From NCBI GenBank assembly GCA_046160675.1, contig JBJXHH010000066.1, positions 1 through 6,170 on the forward strand: a DNA stretch of 6,170 nucleotides. Reading direction: 5' to 3'. Below the pieces are notes generated by a model. That model did not search any database and was not told the origin of the DNA. It saw only the letters and a program-made list of their open reading frames with translations. Shown in pieces: positions 1 through 6,170 of the stretch (the first letter of the stretch is position 1; the number at the start of each line of letters is the position of its first letter). The position numbers and the translations under genes are program-made. The stretch is from JACMJP01 sp046160675. GTDB lineage: Bacteria > Bacteroidota > Bacteroidia > Chitinophagales > BACL12.

Positions 1-363
1 GCATTAAGTGATACATTGTCTCTTTCACTCGGTAGGGACAAAAGCATAGAAGTGAAACGTACGCAGGTGAGTGATAAAACCACTGACAGGATCATCGGGG
101 TAAATAATACCAAGAGCCTGGCTTACACAATTGAAGTGAGAAATGGAAAAGCAATTCCGGTAGAAGTGATCATAAAAGATCAGTTCCCCATTTCACAGGA
201 TGATGACATTAAGGTGGAACTTACTGAAACTGACAATGGCGAAATAGATGAAACTACGGGCTTTGTAACCTGGAGGAACAAACTGAAACCCAAAGAAGCT
301 GACAAGTATGACCTGCAGTTTGAGATCACCTACCCCAAGAACACAACCCTTGGGTCATTGTAA
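1..363 (+). CDS. DUF4139 / MuiA-family protein, C-terminal fragment
   Basis: The reading frame is open to the left edge, so this is the last 120 residues of a longer protein; the TTG at position 16 is not a real start. The fragment matches the end of the DUF4139 domain of mucoidy-inhibitor MuiA-like proteins: a GRD motif at residues 11-13 followed by KVKR-like IEVKR, then IEVRNGK and DQFPIS strands, the acidic segment DDIKVEL, ETGFVTWRNKLKP, and a closing FEITYPK. Family members are usually around 550-650 residues, with an N-terminal DUF4140 domain, a coiled coil and this beta-rich C-terminus; they are typically exported in Bacteroidota, and their biochemical role is unknown. The family call rests on recognised motif order and is fairly secure; function is not. 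A terminator follows the stop at once, so this gene ends its transcript. Confidence 0.85.
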   Translation, partial: ALSDTLSLSLGRDKSIEVKRTQVSDKTTDRIIGVNNTKSLAYTIEVRNGKAIPVEVIIKDQFPISQDDDIKVELTETDNGEIDETTGFVTWRNKLKPKEADKYDLQFEITYPKNTTLGSL

Positions 364-391
364 ACATTTTTTAAACAAACAACTATCATTC

Positions 392-427
392 AATACCTTG
401 CATCAATTTGGTGCAAGGTATTTTTTT
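392..427 (+). terminator. Rho-independent terminator of the DUF4139 gene
   Basis: A perfect 10-bp stem (ATACCTTGCA at 393-402 with TGCAAGGTAT at 412-421) encloses a 9-base loop that can pair further inside. One extra A-T pair extends it outward. Seven T residues (421-427) follow directly. It lies about 30 bases after the stop codon at 361-363 and insulates the next gene from read-through. Confidence 0.9.
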
Positions 428-514
428 AAGTCACAATCTGCTGTTATTTCTATTGTCAGGATAAAAGCAATTGAACACCTTGCATTGGAATTTTTTAGCC
501 GGTTAATTATACAT

Positions 515-1108
515 ATGAAAAACAGCACACTCATTCTTTTCTTTTTGGCTATGAGCTTCCAACTGGCAGCACAATCTGGCGGTTTTGGAAAAGAATATAA
601 GGGGGGCAAACCTTTCAGGATCTACTACTTCGGTTATAACATCATACACCCTGGGATTGTGATGGGGCCTGAGTATGACTTTATTTACGCTACCACGGAG
701 AAAGTAACTTGCGAAACAGGAGCTAAATACGTTGACAAACACTTGCTTTTTTGCCCGCAATTTGGGTTTTTTATAGATACACTCAGCAATTTCAGCCTTT
801 TTGTAAATATTGAGCTTGATTACCAGGTAATTTATGATAACTGCTGGATGTTTGAAATGTTCCTGTCGCCTGGGGCTTCCCTTAAAGTAGGTAATAACCA
901 GACTTCCCTAAGTTCAGAGTTGGAAGATGTGTTAAGCGCTACCCGTGGGCGGTTTATGCCTCAGGTGGGGTTAGGAACAGGATACAGCCTGCATAAAAGG
1001 CAGGTGAATGATATGAAACTGAGCCTGAGAATTTTAAGCGCAACTGACGACTTGCAGAATGGCTTCTTTAAACCCGCATTTCAGCTGGGTTTTGCTTACA
1101 ACTTGTAA
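515..1108 (+). CDS. Small secreted protein, probable outer-membrane beta-barrel, family not recognised
   Basis: I place the start at the ATG at 515, giving 197 residues. The frame stays open upstream to 308, but that part overlaps the previous gene and the terminator. From 515 the protein begins with a good signal peptide: MKNS, a hydrophobic core LILFFLAMSF, then QLAAQ, with cleavage likely before Q20. The mature part has alternating hydrophobic and polar segments rich in Gly and aromatics (FRIYYFGYNIIHPGIVMGPEY near residues 33-53, FGFFID, VGLGTGYSL, and the final FQLGFAYNL). This is what short outer-membrane barrels look like, including an aromatic-rich last strand that could serve as a BAM signal. 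No catalytic motif is visible. No Shine-Dalgarno sequence precedes the start, and I could not identify a convincing promoter. A periplasmic beta-sandwich is the main alternative. Confidence 0.75.
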   Translation: MKNSTLILFFLAMSFQLAAQSGGFGKEYKGGKPFRIYYFGYNIIHPGIVMGPEYDFIYATTEKVTCETGAKYVDKHLLFCPQFGFFIDTLSNFSLFVNIELDYQVIYDNCWMFEMFLSPGASLKVGNNQTSLSSELEDVLSATRGRFMPQVGLGTGYSLHKRQVNDMKLSLRILSATDDLQNGFFKPAFQLGFAYNL

Positions 1109-1134
1109 AAGTTATCCACTCTTTACCATTTTTT
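1105..1134 (+). terminator. Weak terminator candidate after the beta-barrel gene
   Basis: GTAAAAG (1105-1111) pairs with CTTTAC (1121-1126) with one bulged A, and a six-T run lies at 1129-1134. The stem is AT-rich, overlaps the stop codon at 1106-1108 and is two bases away from the T run, so it would be a weak terminator at best. It is listed because no other candidate lies between these two genes. Confidence 0.25.
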
Positions 1135-1169
1135 AACCTTAGTGGCTTCCATCCGGGCTGGCTTCTTTT

Positions 1170-1177
1170 TACCTTTG
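1170..1177 (+). promoter_or_regulatory. Bacteroidetes-type -7 element (TACCTTTG) of the T9SS protein gene
   Basis: TACCTTTG is an exact match to the TAnnTTTG -7 consensus used by the primary sigma factor of Bacteroidota. It sits 16 bases before the ATG at 1194. A start of transcription a few bases downstream would leave a leader of only about 10 bases, with no Shine-Dalgarno sequence. No TTG -33 element stands at the usual spacing of about 19-21 bases, so the call depends on the -7 match and its position. Confidence 0.6.
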
Positions 1178-1193
1178 AAGCAAAACCAATTTG

Positions 1194-3620
1194 ATGAAAC
1201 AATTTTTCGTATTTACTCTTCTTTGCATTTTATCTTCAACAGCATTTGGGCAATTCCCTTTAGTGAGCATCTATGATATTCAGTTTAAAGATGATGTTGC
1301 CCTTAGCCTTGATGATGACCTTTCCAGTTATGATGGCGACACTGTGCGGGTGCAGGGCTTGGTCATTTTCGATCCTTGTACTTATGCGTTGTCAACTTCT
1401 GGTTCCAGGATAGGAACTTTCCTGGTTGATGAATCATCGACCGGTGCATGGACAGGTCTGCATGTTTTGATAGACCCAACCGCCAGCGGATACACAGGCA
1501 CTTTAGAAGAACTAAACGATGCAACATTCTTCATAGATAATTTCCAGGTAGGAAATATTGTTGAATGCACAGGGTATGTTTCTACGTTTGACGGATTCAC
1601 ACAACTTACCTTGCTTGATATAGCTTCAGAGATTGTTGGTTTCGGAACACCACCTGCGGCGGAAGTGAGAAATGTGAGCGACTTTATGATGAGTGACGGA
1701 GCTGGCGGACAAGAGATTCAAACCCCTACAGGTGAACCTTGGGAAGGGGTCTATGTTGAGCTGCAGAATGTGTTTGTTGTTGATGTTTCATACAGCACAT
1801 CTTCACTCCGCTGGACATGGTATCTGCAGGATATTGATGGCAATAAGATAAGAATACGAGATATAAGCGGCCATTTCAGGAACGATACAAGCACGGATGA
1901 TGAATGTAACCTTTGGAGTGGTGGTTCTGCGGGGGAAAGCGAGACACCTGATGAATATACAGCGCCAACAGTAGGTACTTACTTGTCGTATGTGAAGGGC
2001 ATTCTTGTGGAGGCAATTACATCCACGGAATATACTTTGGCGCCACTTGTACTGAGTGATGTAGGCCCGTCATTAGCTACACCACCTACTATAACAGATA
2101 TCACTCGTAACCCTGTAGTTGCTACATCAACAGAAACTGTTACAATTTCAGCAAACATCATTGACCTTGATGGTACTGTTGCGTCAGCTGACTTGTATTA
2201 TTCTTACGGAATTGGCAGCACAAGTTTTACATCAGTTGCTATGTCAAACACAGGAGATATTTACTCAGGAAATATTCCCGGACCCGGAACTGATGGAGAA
2301 TATGTAAACTTTTACATTGAAGCTTTTGACAGTGAAGGCAATTCGATAGAGACTCCTCCTGCATCTGCGCCTGAAACTTATATAGTGTTAGATGGCGGCA
2401 TCACATCCATCTCACAGATTCAATTTACTCCATTTGAAAACGGGAATTCATTATTTACAAACGACAGCATTACAACTGATCTTGATATTACAGCTATTGT
2501 AACTGCATCAAAACAACTCTACGACCTGAACCTACTCACATTGCAGGATTCTGAAGATGCCTGGTCAGGTATCTTTGTAATATCAGTTCCCGGAGATAAT
2601 ACAGAAAATTTATACAGGGGAGATGAACTGCATATTACTGGTGCTAAAGTGATCGAGAACTTCGGGCAAACATCACTCACAAATCTTGTTTACACAAAAA
2701 TATCAGACAAAAATCCGCTGCCTGCATTTACTGAAGGGCTGGTTCCCGTGGATATTGATACGAAGGTATTTCTTGCTTCAGAACCTTATGAGGGTATGCT
2801 GGTAAAATTTGAGAATGTGTTTCAAACGATGGAAAACGCTGATCCAACAGCTACTGACCCGGTTTATGGTTTCGGTGAGTGGCGAATGAATACAACCAAT
2901 ACACCTGATATCGGGTTGAGGGTGGATGATGTTGCATATCAGGTATTCTTCGAGTTTGGGGTGGATAGCCTGGATGAAGGCGACGAACTTGCATTTATAC
3001 AGGGAGTGCTTGCGTACAGTTTCGGCAACTATAAGCTTGAACCGAGAGATTTGAATGATATTGCAGGCTTTTCAACCATTTACCCGAACAGCATTACAGC
3101 CTTTAACCTCTCAAGTATTGGGGTGAATGGAACAGTTAATGAAGCAGCTGGCACTATTTCGCTTGTGGCGCCAACAGGGACAGATGTGAGTAGTCTGGTT
3201 CCATCTATCAGTTTTACAGGGCAATATGTAGACCCTGAACCGACCCTTGCCCAGGATTTTTCGGCACCAATTGTATATTCCTGTTACTCACCCGTGACCT
3301 ATGAACCAAGGGTTTATACTGTTACGCTCTCCTTTATTGATGCCATTTCTGATATCCTGGGTTTGAGTGGTTTAGATGCCTTTCCTAACCCTGCATCTGA
3401 CAAAATTGCAGTAGAATTTAACGCCGAGGCGGGCAAAGACCTGACATTAACATTACAAGATGTTTCTGGTCGTAACTTATTGGAATTCAATTACATAACA
3501 GTAGGTGGAAAAAATATTTTACCATTTGATTTGAGGGAATATACAAACGGGCTATATTTGCTACAGATTCGTTCTTCTGATAAGATGGCTACTTTAAAGA
3601 TATTGGTTTCCAGGTTGTAA
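1194..3620 (+). CDS. T9SS-secreted multidomain protein with duplicated OB-fold-like modules
   Basis: I choose the ATG at 1194 (808 residues) over the TTG three bases earlier. Residues 1-19 are a signal peptide (MKQFF, hydrophobic core, AFG before Q20). Residues about 25-290 and 405-625 are two copies of one beta-rich module with OB-fold character. Paired motifs are SIYDIQF/SISQIQF (25/405), AWTGLHV/AWSGIFV (85/456), EPWEGVYVELQNV/EPYEGMLVKFENV (181/530), and a final YVKGIL/FIQGVL strand (266/601). The second copy ends in YKLEPRDLNDI, an ending typical of secreted OB domains. Between them, 297-398 is Ig/FN3-like, with the DxDGTV and Y.Y.IEAFDSEGN patterns of such domains. Residues 633-715 resemble a DUF5018-type Ig-like domain (ITAFNL, GTVNEAAGTI, VYTVTL). 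Residues 727-808 are a T9SS type A sorting domain (FPNPASD at 730-736, DVSGR, NGLYLLQI). The protein should cross the outer membrane by T9SS and be anchored or released at the surface. No nuclease or other catalytic domain is visible, although OB modules of this sort often accompany secreted nucleases. Binding or adhesion is a guess. Confidence 0.9.
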   Translation: MKQFFVFTLLCILSSTAFGQFPLVSIYDIQFKDDVALSLDDDLSSYDGDTVRVQGLVIFDPCTYALSTSGSRIGTFLVDESSTGAWTGLHVLIDPTASGYTGTLEELNDATFFIDNFQVGNIVECTGYVSTFDGFTQLTLLDIASEIVGFGTPPAAEVRNVSDFMMSDGAGGQEIQTPTGEPWEGVYVELQNVFVVDVSYSTSSLRWTWYLQDIDGNKIRIRDISGHFRNDTSTDDECNLWSGGSAGESETPDEYTAPTVGTYLSYVKGILVEAITSTEYTLAPLVLSDVGPSLATPPTITDITRNPVVATSTETVTISANIIDLDGTVASADLYYSYGIGSTSFTSVAMSNTGDIYSGNIPGPGTDGEYVNFYIEAFDSEGNSIETPPASAPETYIVLDGGITSISQIQFTPFENGNSLFTNDSITTDLDITAIVTASKQLYDLNLLTLQDSEDAWSGIFVISVPGDNTENLYRGDELHITGAKVIENFGQTSLTNLVYTKISDKNPLPAFTEGLVPVDIDTKVFLASEPYEGMLVKFENVFQTMENADPTATDPVYGFGEWRMNTTNTPDIGLRVDDVAYQVFFEFGVDSLDEGDELAFIQGVLAYSFGNYKLEPRDLNDIAGFSTIYPNSITAFNLSSIGVNGTVNEAAGTISLVAPTGTDVSSLVPSISFTGQYVDPEPTLAQDFSAPIVYSCYSPVTYEPRVYTVTLSFIDAISDILGLSGLDAFPNPASDKIAVEFNAEAGKDLTLTLQDVSGRNLLEFNYITVGGKNILPFDLREYTNGLYLLQIRSSDKMATLKILVSRL

Positions 3621-3638
3621 TTTTTGCCATTGGAAACC
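3605..3638 (+). repeat. Inverted repeat spanning the stop codon of the T9SS protein gene
   Basis: GGTTTCCA (3605-3612) pairs perfectly with TGGAAACC (3631-3638) across an 18-base loop that contains the TAA stop at 3618-3620. A competing 6-bp pairing exists between CAGGTT (3611-3616) and AACCTG (3635-3640). No strong T run follows, so it is not a terminator by itself; it lies just before the true terminator and may protect the mRNA 3' end or be incidental. Confidence 0.45.
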
Positions 3639-3649
3639 TGTTTTGGTTG

Positions 3650-3674
3650 ACCCCGGATTCATTCCGGGGTTTTT
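3650..3674 (+). terminator. Rho-independent terminator of the T9SS protein gene
   Basis: CCCCGGA (3651-3657) and TCCGGGG (3663-3669) form a GC-rich stem, extended by an outer A-T pair, around the 5-base loop TTCAT. Five T residues (3670-3674), then ATTTT, follow. The hairpin begins 30 bases after the stop codon and is the strongest terminator in the window. Confidence 0.92.
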
Positions 3675-3756
3675 ATTTTCAGAAATGTTACTTCACACTT
3701 GCCGGTTTTTTTCAAAAAAAGTTTCCGCAAAAAGCAGGATTGGTTTCTTAAGCATC

Positions 3757-3764
3757 TAATTTCG
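3757..3764 (+). promoter_or_regulatory. Possible -7 element (TAATTTCG) for the membrane/DUF6503-like operon
   Basis: TAATTTCG matches the Bacteroidetes -7 consensus TAnnTTTG at all but one fixed position. It lies between the upstream terminator and the ATG at 3812, leaving a leader of roughly 40 bases. A TTG at 3740-3742 is only 14 bases upstream, too close for a standard -33 element. It is the best candidate in the 137-base gap, but not a strong one. Confidence 0.4.
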
Positions 3765-3811
3765 ACTTCAGATTTCATTTTTGATTTACTGATACTTCAA
3801 TAATTCAATCT

Positions 3812-4534
3812 ATGTCATTCATTCCCGATCATACCAATACTTGTGTTGATGACACCAGCATTGAGATTTTCAACCTCAAGATTCAGGAACCGGTTACTAC
3901 CCTCACGGATTTTTTGATCACCGTTTGCTGCTGGTATATTTTTTTCCGAGCAAGAAAGGAAGTAGAGAAAAATCACATCACTGAATTATACTTGTATTTT
4001 ATCTTCATGATGGGTCTTGCAACTTTGTTCGGAGGCGTCTTTGGTCATGCATTGTGTTATAAACTGGGAGTTGGATTTAGATTGCCGGGATGGATCATGA
4101 GTATGGTGGCTGTGATGTTATGTGAAAGAGCCGCAATCATGCATACAAAAAAAGTAATGCCAGCGAAAGTTGGAAAGTTTTTTGCAAATGCAAATATTGT
4201 GGAACTCATCCTGTTGATAACCATCACTTGTATCACTCTGAATTTTTTCTTTGTTGAGTTTCATGCGTTTTATGGCTTGTTGGTTGTTACAGGTTCCTTT
4301 GAATTATACAATTACAAGAAAACAAAAGCTGCTTCCTCAAAATGGATTTTGTACAGTGTCGCATTCTCTTCTGTTGCAGCTGTGGCGCATATTTGGAAGC
4401 TTTCACCCCATCCCTGGTTCAACTATCTTGACCTGGCGCACAGCATTATGTGTGTGAGTGTTTTTATCCTGTATAATGGTGTAAGAAAAATTACAGCAGA
4501 GGAAAGTACATTTGTAAAACAAACAACACAATGA
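3812..4534 (+). CDS. Seven-helix integral membrane protein, function unknown
   Basis: This 240-residue protein has no signal peptide and about seven hydrophobic segments: roughly 31-46, 58-82, 91-110, 129-148, 150-167, 177-195 and 206-223. Polar residues lie in or beside the helices: EPVTTLTD at 26-33, GGVFGH at 74-79, E105, E131, H151, H193, and D207 with H210. The TLTD opening and the GG..GH motif in helix 2 recall uncharacterised membrane families such as DUF6962. The 7-helix layout with intramembrane His and Asp also recalls the CREST hydrolases (alkaline ceramidase type), but the Ser-x3-His pair of helix 2 is absent (G75 in place of Ser) and so is the HxxxH of helix 7, so I do not assign that function. 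The stop codon overlaps the next gene's start (ATGA), which points to translational coupling. The start is ATG with no Shine-Dalgarno sequence; the nearest upstream gene is separated by a strong terminator. Confidence 0.8.
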   Translation: MSFIPDHTNTCVDDTSIEIFNLKIQEPVTTLTDFLITVCCWYIFFRARKEVEKNHITELYLYFIFMMGLATLFGGVFGHALCYKLGVGFRLPGWIMSMVAVMLCERAAIMHTKKVMPAKVGKFFANANIVELILLITITCITLNFFFVEFHAFYGLLVVTGSFELYNYKKTKAASSKWILYSVAFSSVAAVAHIWKLSPHPWFNYLDLAHSIMCVSVFILYNGVRKITAEESTFVKQTTQ

Positions 4535-5265
4535 AATTCTTTTTCATCTTTTCAATCCTATTCATCTCCCATCAGCTTCATGCTCAGCCTGTAGTTTCAA
4601 AAGCGCAGGCACTGGCGAATGAAACCATAATGATGATGGGTGGGGCGGATGCTTTTAATGCAACGAACTACATTGGCTGGAATTATTTCGACTACAGGAA
4701 AATTATCTGGGATAAAGAAAATGACCGTGTGCGGGTGGATTATTTGACAAAAGATATTACCATCATTGCCTCTCTTCATAGAGAGGAAGGCTACCTGTTT
4801 ATGAATGGCGAAGAAGTGACGCAACCTGACTCACTAAAAAAATATTTTGACAAGGCAAGAAAGATCCTGATGAATGACGGGTATTGGCTTATGATGCCTT
4901 TTAAGTTGCGGGATAAAGGAGTAACGCTTACCTACATCGGCGAAGAAAAAAGTATTTTAGGAAATGATTGTGAAGTGATACAGATGACATTCAACAACGT
5001 TGGCGTAACGCCCGAAAACAAATATCTTATTTACATGAACAAAGAAATACGGCTGATAGAAGCATGGAAATATTTTGCACACTTCGATGATGAAACCCCT
5101 GAGATAATAAACAGTTGGGGCAATTATAAACTCTATGGAAATATTCTTCTGAGCAGCGACAGAGGCACCGAAGGACAACTCTCAGAAATACATGTTTGGG
5201 AAACCTTGCCTTCCTCAATTTTTATTGATAAAAAAATTTCCCCTTTTGCTGAACTGGGGAAGTAA
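4531..5265 (+). CDS. Secreted DUF6503-like protein (possible LolA-type fold)
   Basis: The protein has 244 residues and begins with a signal peptide (MKFFFIFSILFISHQLHA, cleavage before Q19), so it should be periplasmic or outer-membrane associated. No lipobox Cys is present. The mature part follows the order I associate with DUF6503 of Bacteroidota: AxxMMMGGADAF at 32-42, YIGWNYFDYRKIIWDK at 47-62, RVRVDY, NDGYWLMMPFKLRDKGV at 115-131, a strand around YIGEE, then MTFNNVGVTPENKYLIYMN at 152-170, WGNYKLYGNI and a late SEIHVWETLP. This outline resembles the LolA/LolB lipoprotein-carrier fold, in which a half-barrel binds a lipid; that link is inference from motif order. The ATG overlaps the stop of the upstream membrane-protein gene by 4 bases, so the two are probably made together and may act together. 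Its last codons also carry a hairpin that looks like the terminator of the opposing gene. Confidence 0.75.
   Translation: MKFFFIFSILFISHQLHAQPVVSKAQALANETIMMMGGADAFNATNYIGWNYFDYRKIIWDKENDRVRVDYLTKDITIIASLHREEGYLFMNGEEVTQPDSLKKYFDKARKILMNDGYWLMMPFKLRDKGVTLTYIGEEKSILGNDCEVIQMTFNNVGVTPENKYLIYMNKEIRLIEAWKYFAHFDDETPEIINSWGNYKLYGNILLSSDRGTEGQLSEIHVWETLPSSIFIDKKISPFAELGK
5231..5262 (-). terminator. Minus-strand terminator of the cytochrome c peroxidase gene, inside the opposing CDS
   Basis: Read on the minus strand, TTCCCC (5261-5256) pairs with GGGGAA (5243-5238) around a 12-base loop; a G-T wobble can add one pair. After one A comes a run of six T (5236-5231). It begins 6 bases beyond the peroxidase stop codon (5270-5268), the usual place for an intrinsic terminator. 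All of it lies in the last codons of the plus-strand DUF6503-like gene. On the plus strand the hairpin is preceded by A residues and not followed by T, so it should work in one direction only. Confidence 0.65.
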
Positions 5266-5267
5266 AC

Positions 5268-6170
5268 TCAGTATTCACCGCCAATCTTTCTGTTGCTCAG
5301 TTCAGTATTGCCCGGAAAAAGTGGGAGAGAAGCGGGAATTGAAGTTAAGCCTGTAGTATCAGTTAAAGATTGCATAAAGGCGATAATGTCGGCAATTTCA
5401 GTTTTTGTGAGATTGAGTTCATCCGTCGGCAGTGTCTGATTATCAAGATCAAAACCTAAACCGGCACCACCTCCCCGATTATAAAAATCCATCACTTCTT
5501 CCAGGGTACTATAAACCCCGTTGTGCATATAAGGAGCTGTGAGTTGTATGTTCCTGACTGTTTGTGTTTTGAAAGCATTCTTGTAAACCGGCACATTTTG
5601 TATGTCAAATCTACCATCATCAGTGTCAGGCATTGGATTCAAAGTATCTGAATTTAAAGGGACCCCGAGTACTTCGGTTTCGCTTTCAGTAAAATCAGGC
5701 GGTACAGTTCCATAGAATGTGGGGGCGAAGTGGCATGTACCGCATTGTGCTTTGCCCATGAACATGTTAAATCCATTCTTGACATTTTCTGAAATAGTAG
5801 CTGTTTCATAGCGCATGTATTTGTCGAACTCGGTATCCATGGCAATCAAGCTGCGTACATAATCAGCTAAAGCTTTTGTAATAGTAAACTGGTTAATGGC
5901 AGATGCAGGTTGATCTGGGAAAGCCTGCTGAAACATGGAAACATATTCCGGCATTTTTTTCAGGGTCTCAGTTATGGCTGCATAACTTGTATTGAACTCA
6001 TCTTTATTAAAAACAACATGATCAACCTGCGATTCAGGAAATTCTGCCCTTACATCGTAAAAATAACTTCCCTGCAGAGCAGCATTTATAACAGTGGGGG
6101 CGTTGCGTTTTACAGTACCAGAAAAATCAAGGGCAAGGCTTTTTGCAAGCCCATCAGTAAATGCTTTCCC
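5268..6170 (-). CDS. Di-heme cytochrome c peroxidase (CcpA/MauG family), C-terminal 300 residues
   Basis: The frame runs without a stop from the right edge to the TGA at 5270-5268; the ATG at 5954 is internal, so the N-terminus is off the window. Residues are numbered from the edge. AFTDG at 3-7 normally sits a few residues after the first CxxCH, which would lie just outside. RNAPTVINAA at 22-31 is a family hallmark. The usual WDGRA is changed to FYDVRA at 37-42, but Q48 and E58 keep the ten-residue spacing of the catalytic Gln/Glu pair. The second heme site is CGTCH at 143-147, and PYMHNG carries M215, the likely axial ligand of that heme. STLEEVMDFYNRGGG follows, then a tail ending GGEY. 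Such enzymes are periplasmic and reduce H2O2 with electrons from small cytochromes or, in MauG relatives, oxidise proteins; M215 argues against the Tyr-ligated MauG type. Transcription converges on the DUF6503-like gene with a 2-base gap. Confidence 0.92.
   Translation of the reverse strand, partial: GKAFTDGLAKSLALDFSGTVKRNAPTVINAALQGSYFYDVRAEFPESQVDHVVFNKDEFNTSYAAITETLKKMPEYVSMFQQAFPDQPASAINQFTITKALADYVRSLIAMDTEFDKYMRYETATISENVKNGFNMFMGKAQCGTCHFAPTFYGTVPPDFTESETEVLGVPLNSDTLNPMPDTDDGRFDIQNVPVYKNAFKTQTVRNIQLTAPYMHNGVYSTLEEVMDFYNRGGGAGLGFDLDNQTLPTDELNLTKTEIADIIAFMQSLTDTTGLTSIPASLPLFPGNTELSNRKIGGEY

Noticed and set aside
395..485. Direct repeat ACCTTGCAT at 395-403 and 477-485
   Set aside because: It is only nine bases long. 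The first copy is part of the terminator stem, and nothing else marks a mobile element or binding site.
308..514. In-frame upstream extension of the beta-barrel gene to position 308
   Set aside because: The extension overlaps the DUF4139 coding end and a clear terminator, and it would bury the signal peptide that starts at the ATG at 515.
1191..1193. TTG start for the T9SS protein one codon before the ATG
   Set aside because: The ATG at 1194 follows directly, is the stronger start and gives a normal signal peptide.
3812..4534. Assignment of the seven-helix protein as an alkaline-ceramidase-type CREST hydrolase
   Set aside because: The general layout is similar, but the helix-2 Ser-x3-His pair and the helix-7 HxxxH motif are missing.
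4769..4786. Perfect 7-bp hairpin CCTCTCT/AGAGAGG with a 4-base loop inside the DUF6503-like gene
   Set aside because: No T run follows, it lies mid-gene and it encodes ordinary residues (SLHREE). A stem this size can occur by chance in several kilobases.
4957..5218. Minus-strand open frames opposite the DUF6503-like gene
   Set aside because: They are shadows of a well-supported secreted protein, and their translations show no signal peptide, motif or sensible composition.
5654..5845. Second minus-strand frame inside the peroxidase gene
   Set aside because: It lies over the heme-binding region of a clearly real gene in another frame and has no features of its own.

Overview
The window looks like an ordinary chromosomal stretch of a Bacteroidota (Bacteroidetes) bacterium. 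The evidence is a C-terminal type IX secretion (T9SS) type A sorting domain, several signal peptides with the Gln-at-+1 style common in this phylum, a good match to the Bacteroidetes -7 promoter element (TAnnTTTG), starts without Shine-Dalgarno sequences, and protein families (DUF4139, DUF6503-like, DUF5018-like) common there. The lineage within the phylum cannot be fixed from this sequence.

Layout, left to right. (1) The 3' end of a DUF4139/MuiA-like gene, closed by a clear intrinsic terminator. (2) A small secreted protein, probably an outer-membrane beta-barrel, of no recognised family. (3) A large secreted T9SS-sorted protein of 808 residues. It holds two copies of a long OB-fold-like module on either side of an Ig-like domain, then a DUF5018-like domain and the sorting domain, and it ends in a strong terminator. 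(4) A two-gene operon joined by an ATGA overlap: a seven-helix membrane protein of unknown function and a secreted DUF6503-like protein. (5) On the minus strand, convergent and only 2 bases away, the C-terminal 300 residues of a di-heme cytochrome c peroxidase, cut by the right edge.

Most products act in the envelope: periplasm, outer membrane or cell surface. Apart from the translationally coupled pair, nothing shows that the genes work together; terminators and separate promoter-like sites suggest independent units. I see no mobile element, CRISPR array, RNA gene or defence system. The points most worth a second look are the coupled membrane/secreted pair, the internal duplication in the T9SS protein, and a minus-strand terminator that appears to lie inside the coding end of the opposing gene.
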